In this document: positions 1-6,728 of the stretch, one piece after another
How the letters are laid out: each line of letters begins with the position of its first letter
How positions within the stretch are numbered: position 1 is the first letter of the stretch
Source of the DNA: an uncultured Ideonella sp.
Lineage (GTDB): Bacteria; Pseudomonadota; Gammaproteobacteria; Burkholderiales; Burkholderiaceae
DNA length: 6,728 nucleotides
Direction: 5' to 3'
NCBI GenBank assembly: GCA_946479475.1
Contig: CAMLGG010000280.1
Span: 1-6,728 of the forward strand
The notes under the pieces: model-generated
Seen by the model: the letters and a program-made list of their open reading frames with translations, nothing else
The model's database searches: none
Told to the model about the DNA's origin: nothing
Position numbers and translations under genes: made by a program

Positions 1-855
1 CTCGAGATCTTCGCTGCCCGCGCCAAGAGCCACGAGGGCAAGCTGCAGGTCGAGCTGGCCCGGCTGCAATACCTCTCCACGCGGCTGGTCCGGCGCTGGA
101 GCCACCTGGAACGCCAGCGCGGCGGTGTCGGCCACCGTGGCGGCCCCGGCGAGGCCCAGATCGAGCTGGATCGCCGGATGATCGGGGACCGCATCAAGTC
201 GGTGAAGGAGCGCCTCGAGCGCGTCAAGCGCCAGCGCGGTACGCAGCGGCGGGCAAGAGAGCGTTCGGGCACCTTCAAGGTCTCGCTGGTCGGCTACACC
301 AACGCCGGCAAGTCGACGCTGTTCAATGCCATGGTGAAGGCCCGCGCCTATGCAGCCGACCAGCTCTTCGCCACCCTGGACACGACCACCCGCTCGCTCT
401 ACCTCGGCGAGGCCGGGCGCTCGGTATCCCTCTCCGACACCGTCGGCTTCATCCGCGACCTGCCGCACAAGCTGGTCGAGGCTTTCCGCGCCACCTTGCA
501 GGAGGCCGCCGACGCCGACCTGCTGCTGCACGTGATAGACGCCAGCAGCCCGTTGCTGCAGGAGCAGCAGGCCGAAGTCGAGAAGGTGCTCGAGGAGATC
601 GGCGCCGAGACCATCCCGCAGGTCCTCGTCTACAACAAGCTCGACAGGATCGAGGCCGGGCAACGCCCGCGCGTGCTGCGGGACGAGATCGAGCGTTCTG
701 CCGGCGTGCGCGTGCCGCGGATCTTCGTGAGCGCCTTGACGGGCGAGGGACTGCCGCAGCTGCGCGAGTTGATCGCGACCTACGCGGCCCCGCCCTTGAA
801 CTCCGAGCCTGGCGACTTCATCTTGCCTGACGGCACGTCGGCGCCCCGGCACTGA
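1..855 (+). CDS. hflX: GTPase HflX, 3' part (5' end outside window)
   Basis: HflX is a TRAFAC-class GTPase that binds the large ribosomal subunit and can split stalled or heat-damaged ribosomes. The reading frame is open from base 1 to the stop at 853-855 (284 visible codons), so the gene begins upstream; the ATG at 178 is an internal methionine. Visible codons 1-60 belong to the HflX N-terminal domain, with the family's glycine-rich segment GGVGHRGGPGEAQ at codons 41-53, followed by a charged helical linker. The G domain has G1 GYTNAGKST (codons 98-106), G3 DTVG (146-149), G4 NKLD (212-215) and G5 SAL (244-246). After the G domain only about 23 residues remain, so the C-terminal domain of E. 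coli HflX is missing; I believe this is usual for betaproteobacteria. hflK follows after 40 bases, and hfq is expected upstream (inference). Confidence 0.96.
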   Translation, partial: LEIFAARAKSHEGKLQVELARLQYLSTRLVRRWSHLERQRGGVGHRGGPGEAQIELDRRMIGDRIKSVKERLERVKRQRGTQRRARERSGTFKVSLVGYTNAGKSTLFNAMVKARAYAADQLFATLDTTTRSLYLGEAGRSVSLSDTVGFIRDLPHKLVEAFRATLQEAADADLLLHVIDASSPLLQEQQAEVEKVLEEIGAETIPQVLVYNKLDRIEAGQRPRVLRDEIERSAGVRVPRIFVSALTGEGLPQLRELIATYAAPPLNSEPGDFILPDGTSAPRH

Positions 856-895
856 AGCTGAACCCCACGAACAATCAAGCAAAGCGGTCCACGGC

Positions 896-2140
896 ATGAG
901 CATGCGAACCCTCGAACCTGACGCCCCGGGCGCCGGCGCGCGACTGCGCCGCCTGGCGCGTGCCGCGCGCGGCCTGGTGATGGCCAACGGCCGCCACGAC
1001 GGTCCGCCCGACCTGGACGAGCTGTGGCGCGACTTCAATCGCAAGCTGTCCAACCTTTTCGGCGGCAAGGGAGGCTCGTCTTCCCGCGGCAACGGCTCGG
1101 ATGACCCGGGCTTCCAGCCGGACATGAAAGGGGCGGGCATCGGCGTCAGCCTGATCGCCGGGCTGGTGGTGCTGATCTGGGCCGGCAGCGGCCTGTTCAT
1201 CGTCCAGGAAGGTCACCAGGCGGTGGTCACCACCTTCGGCCGGTACAGCAGCACCGTCTCGGCCGGGATGCAGTACCGGCTGCCGTACCCGTTCCAGGCG
1301 CACGAGACCGTGCCCGTCACGCAGTTGCGCTCCGTCGAAGTGGGTCGCAACACGATCAGCCAGGCCACCGGCCTGCGCGATTCGTCGATGCTGACCCAGG
1401 ACGAGAACATCGTCGACATCCGCTTCATCGTCCAGTACGTGTTGAAAGACCCGCGCGCCTTCCTGTTCGAGAACCGCGACACCGACCAGGCCGTGGTCCA
1501 GGCGAGCGAGTCGGCAGTGCGCGAGATCGTGGGCCGCAGCAAGGTCGACTCGGTGCTTTACGAGCGGCGCGACGCCATCGCGGCAGACCTGGTCCGCTCC
1601 ATCCAGTTGCAGCTCGACCGACTCAACGCGGGGGTGACCATCAAGAACGTCAACCTGCAGAACGTCCAGGTTCCCGAGCAGGTTCAGGCGGCGTTCGACG
1701 ATGCCGTGAAGGCAGGCGCCGACCGCGACCGCTTCAAGAACGAAGGACAGGCCTACGCCAGCGACGTGATCCCCAAGGCCCAGGGCACGGCGGCCCGGTT
1801 GCGCGCCGAGGCGGAGGGCTACAGCTCCCGGGTGGTCGCCACGGCGGAGGGTGACTCCGATCGCTTCAAGTCGGTTCTGGCCGAGTACCAGAAGGCGCCC
1901 GCGGTGACGCGCGACCGGCTCTACATCGACACCATGCGCGACGTCTATTCGAACGTGAGCAAGGTGCTGGTGGACAGCCACAGCAACTCGAACCTGCTGT
2001 ACCTGCCGCTCGACAAGCTGATGCAGCAGGCCGGCGCGCCGGCCGCCGTGGCGCCGGCCCCTTCGCCGGCGGCGCCCGCCGACGGCACCAGCCTCGACCG
2101 CTCGCGCGACATCCGCAGCCGCGACCGCGACAGCCGCTGA
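896..2140 (+). CDS. hflK: FtsH protease regulator HflK (SPFH/band-7 protein)
   Basis: HflK pairs with HflC in a large membrane assembly that surrounds the FtsH AAA protease and limits its access to membrane substrates. The 414-residue protein has an N-terminal cytoplasmic part containing the family signature GPPDLDELWRDFNRKL (residues 36-51), a Gly/Ser-rich linker, one transmembrane helix (about 81-103), and the SPFH domain beginning at FIVQEGHQAVVTTFGRY. A charged Ala/Glu-rich helical region (about 270-340) follows, then a Pro/Ala linker (379-396) and an Arg/Asp/Ser-rich tail. The start is uncertain. ATG 896 gives a basic extension before the signature; ATG 902 and ATG 980 are in-frame alternatives, and none has a strong Shine-Dalgarno sequence. 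The gene lies 40 bases after hflX and 33 before hflC, consistent with one operon. Family identity is secure; only the first 28 residues are in doubt. Confidence 0.95.
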   Translation: MSMRTLEPDAPGAGARLRRLARAARGLVMANGRHDGPPDLDELWRDFNRKLSNLFGGKGGSSSRGNGSDDPGFQPDMKGAGIGVSLIAGLVVLIWAGSGLFIVQEGHQAVVTTFGRYSSTVSAGMQYRLPYPFQAHETVPVTQLRSVEVGRNTISQATGLRDSSMLTQDENIVDIRFIVQYVLKDPRAFLFENRDTDQAVVQASESAVREIVGRSKVDSVLYERRDAIAADLVRSIQLQLDRLNAGVTIKNVNLQNVQVPEQVQAAFDDAVKAGADRDRFKNEGQAYASDVIPKAQGTAARLRAEAEGYSSRVVATAEGDSDRFKSVLAEYQKAPAVTRDRLYIDTMRDVYSNVSKVLVDSHSNSNLLYLPLDKLMQQAGAPAAVAPAPSPAAPADGTSLDRSRDIRSRDRDSR

Positions 2141-2173
2141 ACGCGGCGACGAAACCGGAACACGAGAACAACC

Positions 2174-3067
2174 ATGAACCGATTTGCCGTCATCGTCGGC
2201 AGTGTGCTGGTCCTGCTGGTGCTGGCAGCCTCGACGCTGTTCATCGTCGACCAGCGCCAGATCGCCGTGGTCTACGCGCTGGGTGAGATCAAGGAGGTCG
2301 TCACCGAGCCGGGCCTCAAGATCAAGCTGCCGCCGCCCCTGCAGAACGTGGTCTTCCTCGACCGCCGCATCCAGACCCTGGACAGCCCCGAGGCGCGCCC
2401 CATCTTCACCGCCGAGAAGAAGACGCTGGCGGTCGACTGGCTGGTCAAGTGGCGGATCGCCGATTCACGGCAGTTCATCCGCAACAACGGGGTTGACCTG
2501 CGCAACCTCGAGAACCGCCTCAGCCCGGTCGTTCAGGCGGCGTTCAACGAGGAGGTCACCAAGCGCACCGTGGGCGCGGTGCTGGCCACCGAGCGCGACA
2601 AGATCATGAACGACGTCAAGGCCCGGCTCGCCGAGCCGGCCAAGTCCTTCGGCGTCGAGATCATCGACGTGCGCATCAAGCGGGTCGACTTCGTCGCCAG
2701 CATCACCGACTCGGTCTACCGCCGCATGCAGTCGGAGCGGCAGCAGGTGGCCAACGAGCTTCGCTCCACGGGCCAAGCCGAGGGCGAGCGGATCCGCGCC
2801 GATGCGGACCGCCAGCGCGAGGTGATCGTCGCCGAGGCCTATCGCGACGCGCAGAAGATCAAGGGCGAGGGCGATGCCAAGGCCTCCGCGCTCTATGGCT
2901 CGGCGTTCGGCCGCGATCCGCAATTCGCGCAGTTCTACCGGAGCCTGGAGGCTTACCGCCAGAGCTTCCGCAGCAAGAACGACGTGCTGGTCGTCGACCC
3001 GTCGTCGGACTTCTTCAAGGCCATGCGCGGCAGCGGCGCGGCCGGCGCTGCGCCGGCAAAGAAGTGA
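2174..3067 (+). CDS. hflC: FtsH protease regulator HflC (SPFH/band-7 protein)
   Basis: HflC is the partner of HflK in the membrane complex that encloses and modulates FtsH. The protein has 297 residues, normal for the family. It starts with a signal-anchor transmembrane helix (about 5-25) followed by DQRQIAVVYALGEI, the classical start of the HflC SPFH domain. Further HflC-typical stretches are EPGLKIKLPPPLQNV (45-59), LAVDWLVKWRI (85-95) and IDVRIKRVDF (164-173). A charged coiled-coil-prone segment rich in Arg/Glu/Ala (about 183-235) follows, then the tail with FYRSLEAYRQSF. The short Ala/Gly/Lys C-terminus is low complexity. ATG 2174 places the membrane helix at the usual distance from the N-terminus; the upstream Shine-Dalgarno match is weak. 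It lies 33 bases after hflK, which suggests co-transcription and coupled assembly. Confidence 0.96.
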   Translation: MNRFAVIVGSVLVLLVLAASTLFIVDQRQIAVVYALGEIKEVVTEPGLKIKLPPPLQNVVFLDRRIQTLDSPEARPIFTAEKKTLAVDWLVKWRIADSRQFIRNNGVDLRNLENRLSPVVQAAFNEEVTKRTVGAVLATERDKIMNDVKARLAEPAKSFGVEIIDVRIKRVDFVASITDSVYRRMQSERQQVANELRSTGQAEGERIRADADRQREVIVAEAYRDAQKIKGEGDAKASALYGSAFGRDPQFAQFYRSLEAYRQSFRSKNDVLVVDPSSDFFKAMRGSGAAGAAPAKK

Positions 3068-3082
3068 TTCGGCCTGCCACGC

Positions 3083-3089
3083 GAGGGGG
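3083..3089 (+). promoter_or_regulatory. Ribosome binding site of the DUF2065 gene
   Basis: GAGGGGG ends six bases before ATG 3096. It fixes the start of this short gene and is clearly stronger than the sites in front of hflK, hflC, hisZ and purA, where no comparable purine run is seen. Confidence 0.7.
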
Positions 3090-3095
3090 CCGCTG

Positions 3096-3293
3096 ATGGG
3101 TGACCTGCTTCTGGGGGCACTGGCCCTGATGCTGGTGTTCGAGGGGTTGCTGCCCTTCTTCAGCCCTCGTCGCTGGCGCGACATCTTCCTGCGCGCCACT
3201 CAGATGACCGATGGCCAGATCCGGTTCATAGGGCTCACCAGCATGATGATCGGGCTGTTCCTGCTCCTGCTCAACAGCAGCACCGGCGGCTGA
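3096..3293 (+). CDS. DUF2065 (YjeT-type) small inner-membrane protein
   Basis: This encodes a 65-residue hydrophobic protein of unknown function. It has two predicted membrane helices, about residues 3-21 and 43-60, joined by a short basic loop containing SPRRWRD and ATQMTDGQIRFIG. This layout and wording match the DUF2065 family, of which E. coli YjeT, encoded near hflKC, is a member (family knowledge). The start at ATG 3096 is supported by the best Shine-Dalgarno sequence in the window, GAGGGGG at 3083-3089, and sets the length to the family norm. A longer open frame reaching back into hflC is not real, since it only reads hflC out of frame. The gene lies 28 bases after hflC, so it is probably made together with HflK/HflC; a role as an accessory of the HflKC-FtsH assembly is inference. 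Confidence 0.87.
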   Translation: MGDLLLGALALMLVFEGLLPFFSPRRWRDIFLRATQMTDGQIRFIGLTSMMIGLFLLLLNSSTGG

Positions 3294-3299
3294 AGCCGG

Positions 3300-3327
3300 C
3301 TGCCTCGGGGAAGCCCCCCTGTACAAT
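3300..3327 (+). promoter_or_regulatory. Candidate sigma-70-type promoter for hisZ-purA
   Basis: TACAAT at 3322-3327 is a close match to the -10 consensus (5 of 6). A weak -35 candidate, CTGCCT at 3300-3305, lies 16 bases upstream and matches TTGACA at only three positions. Transcription would begin near 3333-3335 and give a leader of roughly 20 bases before the hisZ ATG. The hexamer sits in the 60-base gap between the DUF2065 gene and hisZ, the longest gap between protein genes in the window, and is AT-rich against a GC-rich background. A promoter here would separate the hfl genes from the hisZ-purA group. The assignment rests on the -10 element alone. Confidence 0.4.
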
Positions 3328-3353
3328 GCCGGTTTTAACCCCGGTGCCTTTTC

Positions 3354-4517
3354 ATGTCCTCTGCTTGGCTGTTGCCGGAGCACATCGCCGACGTCCTGCC
3401 TGCAGAGGCCAGGCGCATCGAGGAACTGCGGCGCCAGTGGCTGGATCTGGCGCGCGGCTACGGGTTCGAGCTCGTCATGCCGCCGATGCTCGAGTACCTC
3501 GATTCACTGCTCTCGGGCACAGGCCGGGAACTGGACCTGAAGACCTTCAAGCTGGTCGACCAGTTGTCCGGCCGCACCCTGGGATTGCGCGCCGATACGA
3601 CGCCCCAGGTCGCCCGCATCGACGCCCACCTGCTCAATCGTGAAGGCGTGACCCGCCTGTGTTACTGCGGTCCGGCGTTGCACACTCGGCCGACGGGCCT
3701 GCACACGACGCGAGAACTGCTGCAGTTCGGTGCCGAGATCTTCGGCCACGCGGGCTTGGAGGCCGACCTGGAGGTGCAGGAGCTGGCCCTCGACGGCCTG
3801 GCGGCCATTGGTGCGCGTGGACTGGCAATAGACCTCGGCGATGCGCGGGTCGTGCGTTCCGTTCTCGCCGGCATGCCGCTGGATGCCGCTGCCATGACCG
3901 ACGTGGTCGCCGCCCTGACCGCCAAGGACGGCAGCGCCGTGCAGGCGCTGACGCGGCAATGCCCGGCCGAGGCACGTGCGGGCCTCGCAGCGCTGCTGGA
4001 TCTCTACGGCGCAGACGAGGTCCTTGCAGAGGCTCGCCGGCGGCTCCCCGCTCGTGCGCCCATCGCCGCGGCGCTGGATGACCTGGCCTGGCTGGCCAGG
4101 CACCTGCGCCAATCCAATCCCGGGGTGACGATCGGCTTCGACCTTTCGGACATGAGCGGCTATGCCTACTACAGCGGCGTGCGCTTCGCTGTCTACGGCA
4201 CCGGCTCGACCAATGCACTCGTTCGCGGGGGTCGCTATGACGAGGTCGGAGCGGTGTTCGGCCGCAACCGGCCGGCCGTCGGCTGCAGCCTGGACCTCAA
4301 GGGGCTCACCGCGGTCGCCCCCATCGCCGCCCCGCGCGCCGCTGTGCGCGCACCCTGGGGCGAAGATGCGGCGCTGCGTGCCGCCGTGCGCCGCCTGCGT
4401 GCGCAGGGCGAGACCGTGGTCTGCATCTTGCCGGGCCACGAGCACGAGACGCAGGAATTCGATTGCGACCGCGAACTGGTCGCCGTCGAGGGCCAATGGG
4501 CCGTGCGCGCTCTTTGA
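3354..4517 (+). CDS. hisZ: ATP phosphoribosyltransferase regulatory subunit HisZ
   Basis: HisZ is a paralogue of histidyl-tRNA synthetase that lacks aminoacylation activity. It combines with short-form HisG to make the active, histidine-sensitive first enzyme of histidine synthesis (ATP + PRPP). The 387-residue protein shows the HisRS-like catalytic fold: an N-terminal segment [29 protein letters not shown] (78-94), a motif-2-like stretch [13 protein letters not shown] (101-113), [14 protein letters not shown] (262-275) in place of the HisRS histidine-binding loop, and [11 protein letters not shown] (289-299). The motif-3 equivalent reads [12 protein letters not shown] (307-318), so the catalytic arginine of true synthetases is replaced. 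The anticodon-binding domain is reduced to a short C-terminal piece, which excludes HisRS. ATG 3354 matches the family start, but no Shine-Dalgarno sequence is visible. hisG is absent nearby. purA follows after 29 bases. Confidence 0.95.
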   Translation: MSSAWLLPEHIADVLPAEARRIEELRRQWLDLARGYGFELVMPPMLEYLDSLLSGTGRELDLKTFKLVDQLSGRTLGLRADTTPQVARIDAHLLNREGVTRLCYCGPALHTRPTGLHTTRELLQFGAEIFGHAGLEADLEVQELALDGLAAIGARGLAIDLGDARVVRSVLAGMPLDAAAMTDVVAALTAKDGSAVQALTRQCPAEARAGLAALLDLYGADEVLAEARRRLPARAPIAAALDDLAWLARHLRQSNPGVTIGFDLSDMSGYAYYSGVRFAVYGTGSTNALVRGGRYDEVGAVFGRNRPAVGCSLDLKGLTAVAPIAAPRAAVRAPWGEDAALRAAVRRLRAQGETVVCILPGHEHETQEFDCDRELVAVEGQWAVRAL

Positions 4518-4543
4518 GCGCCGCCGCCCACCCCATCCACTGA

Positions 4544-5905
<1,362 letters not shown>

Positions 5906-5921
5906 CGATCAATCGGCGAAC

Positions 5922-5926
5922 GAGAG
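5922..5926 (+). promoter_or_regulatory. Ribosome binding site of the phosphoribosyltransferase gene
   Basis: GAGAG ends eight bases before ATG 5935 and favours this start over the in-frame GTG at 5902, which overlaps the purA stop codon and has only a short AGG (5895-5897) in front of it. Confidence 0.5.
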
Positions 5927-5934
5927 AACACCCG

Positions 5935-6456
5935 ATGCTCACCGATGACGGCAAACACCTGTACGTCTCCTGGGACGAATACCACCTGCTGATCGAGCGC
6001 CTGGCGCTCAAGGTCCACAACTCCGGCTGGCAGTTCGACCAGATCCTGTGCCTCGCGCGCGGGGGCATGCGCCCGGGAGACGTCCTGTCTCGTGTGTTCG
6101 ACAAGCCGCTGGCCATCATGTCGACCAGTTCCTACCGCGCCGAGGGTGGCACGATCCAGGGGCGGCTGGACCTGGCCAAGTACATCACCATGCCGAAGGG
6201 CGAGCTCGCCGGCCGGGTGCTGCTGGTGGACGACCTCGCCGACTCCGGCGTCACCTTGAAGGCGGTGGTCGAGCGCTTGCGCGGCTTGCCTTCGATTGCG
6301 GAACTGCGCTCCGCCGTGATCTGGACCAAGGCGGTGTCGAGCTACACGCCGGATTACTACGTCGAGATGCTGGCCACGAGTCCGTGGATCCACCAGCCTT
6401 TCGAGGACTACGACAACCTGCGCCCGGAAGGGCTGGCGAAGAAGTTCGCCGTTTGA
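5935..6456 (+). CDS. Type I phosphoribosyltransferase, probably purine salvage
   Basis: This encodes a 173-residue type I phosphoribosyltransferase. The PRPP-binding signature is VLLVDDLADSGVTL (95-108), with the two acidic residues D99 and D100. ARGGMRPGD (41-49) is the pyrophosphate-binding loop. The opening LYVSWDEYHLLIERLA and the end SPWIHQPFEDYDNLRP (149-164) match a family of purine (Gpt/hypoxanthine-like) phosphoribosyltransferases that accompany purA in betaproteobacteria; W151 and the acidic residues near the end suit purine-base binding as in Gpt (inference). The precise base (xanthine, guanine or hypoxanthine) cannot be read from the sequence, so no gene symbol is given. ATG 5935 has a GAGAG site at 5922-5926 and the usual family start. 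GTG 5902, overlapping the purA stop, is an in-frame alternative that would add 11 residues. The gene starts 29 bases after purA. Confidence 0.9.
   Translation: MLTDDGKHLYVSWDEYHLLIERLALKVHNSGWQFDQILCLARGGMRPGDVLSRVFDKPLAIMSTSSYRAEGGTIQGRLDLAKYITMPKGELAGRVLLVDDLADSGVTLKAVVERLRGLPSIAELRSAVIWTKAVSSYTPDYYVEMLATSPWIHQPFEDYDNLRPEGLAKKFAV
6435..6450 (+). other. Small hairpin at the end of the phosphoribosyltransferase gene
   Basis: GGCGAA, a GAAG loop and TTCGCC form a six-base-pair perfect stem in the last codons, followed by GTTTGA, which contains the stop codon. The stem is short and the T-run is only three bases long, so it is at best a weak transcription end. No better rightward terminator follows it before the tRNA. 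Confidence 0.25.
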
Positions 6457-6587
6457 TGCCACGAACTGACCAGGTCAGCCAGCAAGGGGCAGCCCGCTCG
6501 AGAAGGCCGTTTTCGATAGAAGCGACTGACGGAGCGATCTGCCGTGGAGCCAGCAAGGAAGGGCCGGCCAAAGGAAAAGGAACGGGC

Positions 6588-6622
6588 AAAGAAAAAGGGC
6601 CGACATTTGCATGTCGGCCCTT
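6588..6622 (-). terminator. Intrinsic terminator of the tRNA-Leu transcript
   Basis: A perfect 12-base-pair stem joins 6595-6606 and 6611-6622 around a four-base loop. Read on the minus strand, the loop is GCAA, a stable GNRA tetraloop, and the stem is followed by TTTTTCTTT (complement of 6588-6596; the first two T's close the stem base). This is a textbook factor-independent terminator for leftward transcription, placed about 54 bases after the tRNA 3' end. Read on the plus strand, only two T's follow the stem, so it is less convincing for the protein operon, although the hairpin could still stabilise its RNA 3' end. Confidence 0.85.
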
Positions 6623-6626
6623 CATG

Positions 6627-6675
6627 AGACTTCAAGTTTCTTCTTGTTCTTCTGTTCTTGTTACTCTTGATGTCT
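6627..6675 (-). repeat. Imperfect inverted repeat in the tRNA-Leu trailer
   Basis: AGACTTCAAG (6627-6636) and CTTGATGTCT (6666-6675) are complementary at nine of ten positions. They flank a 29-base segment (6637-6665) that, on the minus strand, is almost entirely A and G with four C's and one T, so it should stay single-stranded. The right arm directly touches the encoded CCA end of the tRNA. In the precursor RNA this could form a stem with a large purine-rich loop between the tRNA and the terminator. A TTCTTGTT direct repeat (6641-6648 and 6655-6662) lies within the loop region. The pairing is visible; any function is inference. Confidence 0.5.
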
Positions 6676-6728
6676 TGGTGCCCAGGAGAGGACTCGAACC
6701 TCCACGGAGTTACCCGCTAGTACCTGAA
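6676..6728 (-). tRNA. tRNA-Leu (anticodon CAG), 3' part
   Basis: The minus strand from 6728 down reads the anticodon loop TTCAGGT (anticodon CAG) and the 3' anticodon stem ACTAG. A long class II variable arm follows, with a CGG/CCG stem. Next comes a T arm GGAGG-TTCGAGT-CCTCT with one G-T pair, then the acceptor strand CCTGGGC, discriminator A and an encoded CCA. The long variable arm together with CAG identifies leucine and decodes CUG, the main leucine codon of such GC-rich genomes. The 5' half, including the D arm, is beyond the right edge, so completeness cannot be judged. The gene converges on the protein operon and is followed by its own terminator. Confidence 0.93.

Noticed and set aside
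1..6. CTCGAG at the very first bases, suggesting a cloning junction
   Set aside because: The bases read in frame as Leu-Glu within the expected HflX sequence, and the hexamer is common in GC-rich DNA.
875..1981. Long open frame on the minus strand (368 codons) opposite hflK
   Set aside because: It mirrors hflK codon structure in GC-rich DNA, and its His/Asp/Arg/Leu/Val-rich product has no recognisable domain. The plus strand holds an unambiguous hflK.
1682..2545. Shared 15-base string GTTCAGGCGGCGTTC in hflK (1682-1696) and hflC (2531-2545)
   Set aside because: The copies encode VQAAF at non-equivalent places in the two SPFH proteins, so it looks like convergent coding rather than a repeat element.
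6466..6478. Odd-centred palindrome CTGACC-A-GGTCAG after the phosphoribosyltransferase gene
   Set aside because: It could be a protein-binding site, but it lies downstream of both converging transcripts, has no promoter nearby and no T-run, so no role can be supported.
6676..6728. tRNA-Leu as an integration site for a mobile element
   Set aside because: No integrase, no second copy of the tRNA 3' end and no change in composition toward the operon is visible in the window; the other side is not shown.

Overview
The window is a compact, GC-rich, housekeeping stretch of a betaproteobacterial chromosome. Six genes read left to right with gaps of 28 to 60 bases, and one tRNA gene reads toward them from the right edge. 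Gene order (hflX, hflK, hflC, a DUF2065 membrane protein, hisZ, purA, a purine-type phosphoribosyltransferase) and the wording of the proteins match what is known of Burkholderiales. The Rubrivivax/Leptothrix/Ideonella-like group is my best guess, and the genus is not resolved. hfq probably lies just upstream, outside the window (inference).

Bases 1-855 hold the 3' part of hflX, a ribosome-associated GTPase cut by the left edge. Bases 896-3067 hold hflK and hflC, two single-pass SPFH/band-7 proteins that form the periplasm-facing complex regulating the FtsH protease. Bases 3096-3293 hold a 65-residue two-helix membrane protein (DUF2065/YjeT type). Bases 3354-4517 hold hisZ, the catalytically dead HisRS-like regulatory subunit of short-form ATP phosphoribosyltransferase; its catalytic partner hisG is not in the window. 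Bases 4547-5905 hold purA (adenylosuccinate synthetase), and 5935-6456 a type I phosphoribosyltransferase. The last three form a metabolic group around PRPP, histidine and purine nucleotides, and may have their own promoter just before hisZ. The first four concern quality control at the ribosome and membrane.

Bases 6457-6675 carry no protein gene. They contain a strong intrinsic terminator that faces left and serves the tRNA, and an imperfect inverted repeat enclosing an unstructured purine-rich stretch in the tRNA trailer. Bases 6676-6728 are the 3' part of a tRNA-Leu with anticodon CAG on the minus strand, cut by the right edge.

I see no mobile element, CRISPR array, defence system or clearly novel system. 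The most interesting non-coding signal is the tRNA-Leu trailer, which resembles in layout the tRNA-derived 3'ETS small RNAs known from enterobacteria; this is an inference only.
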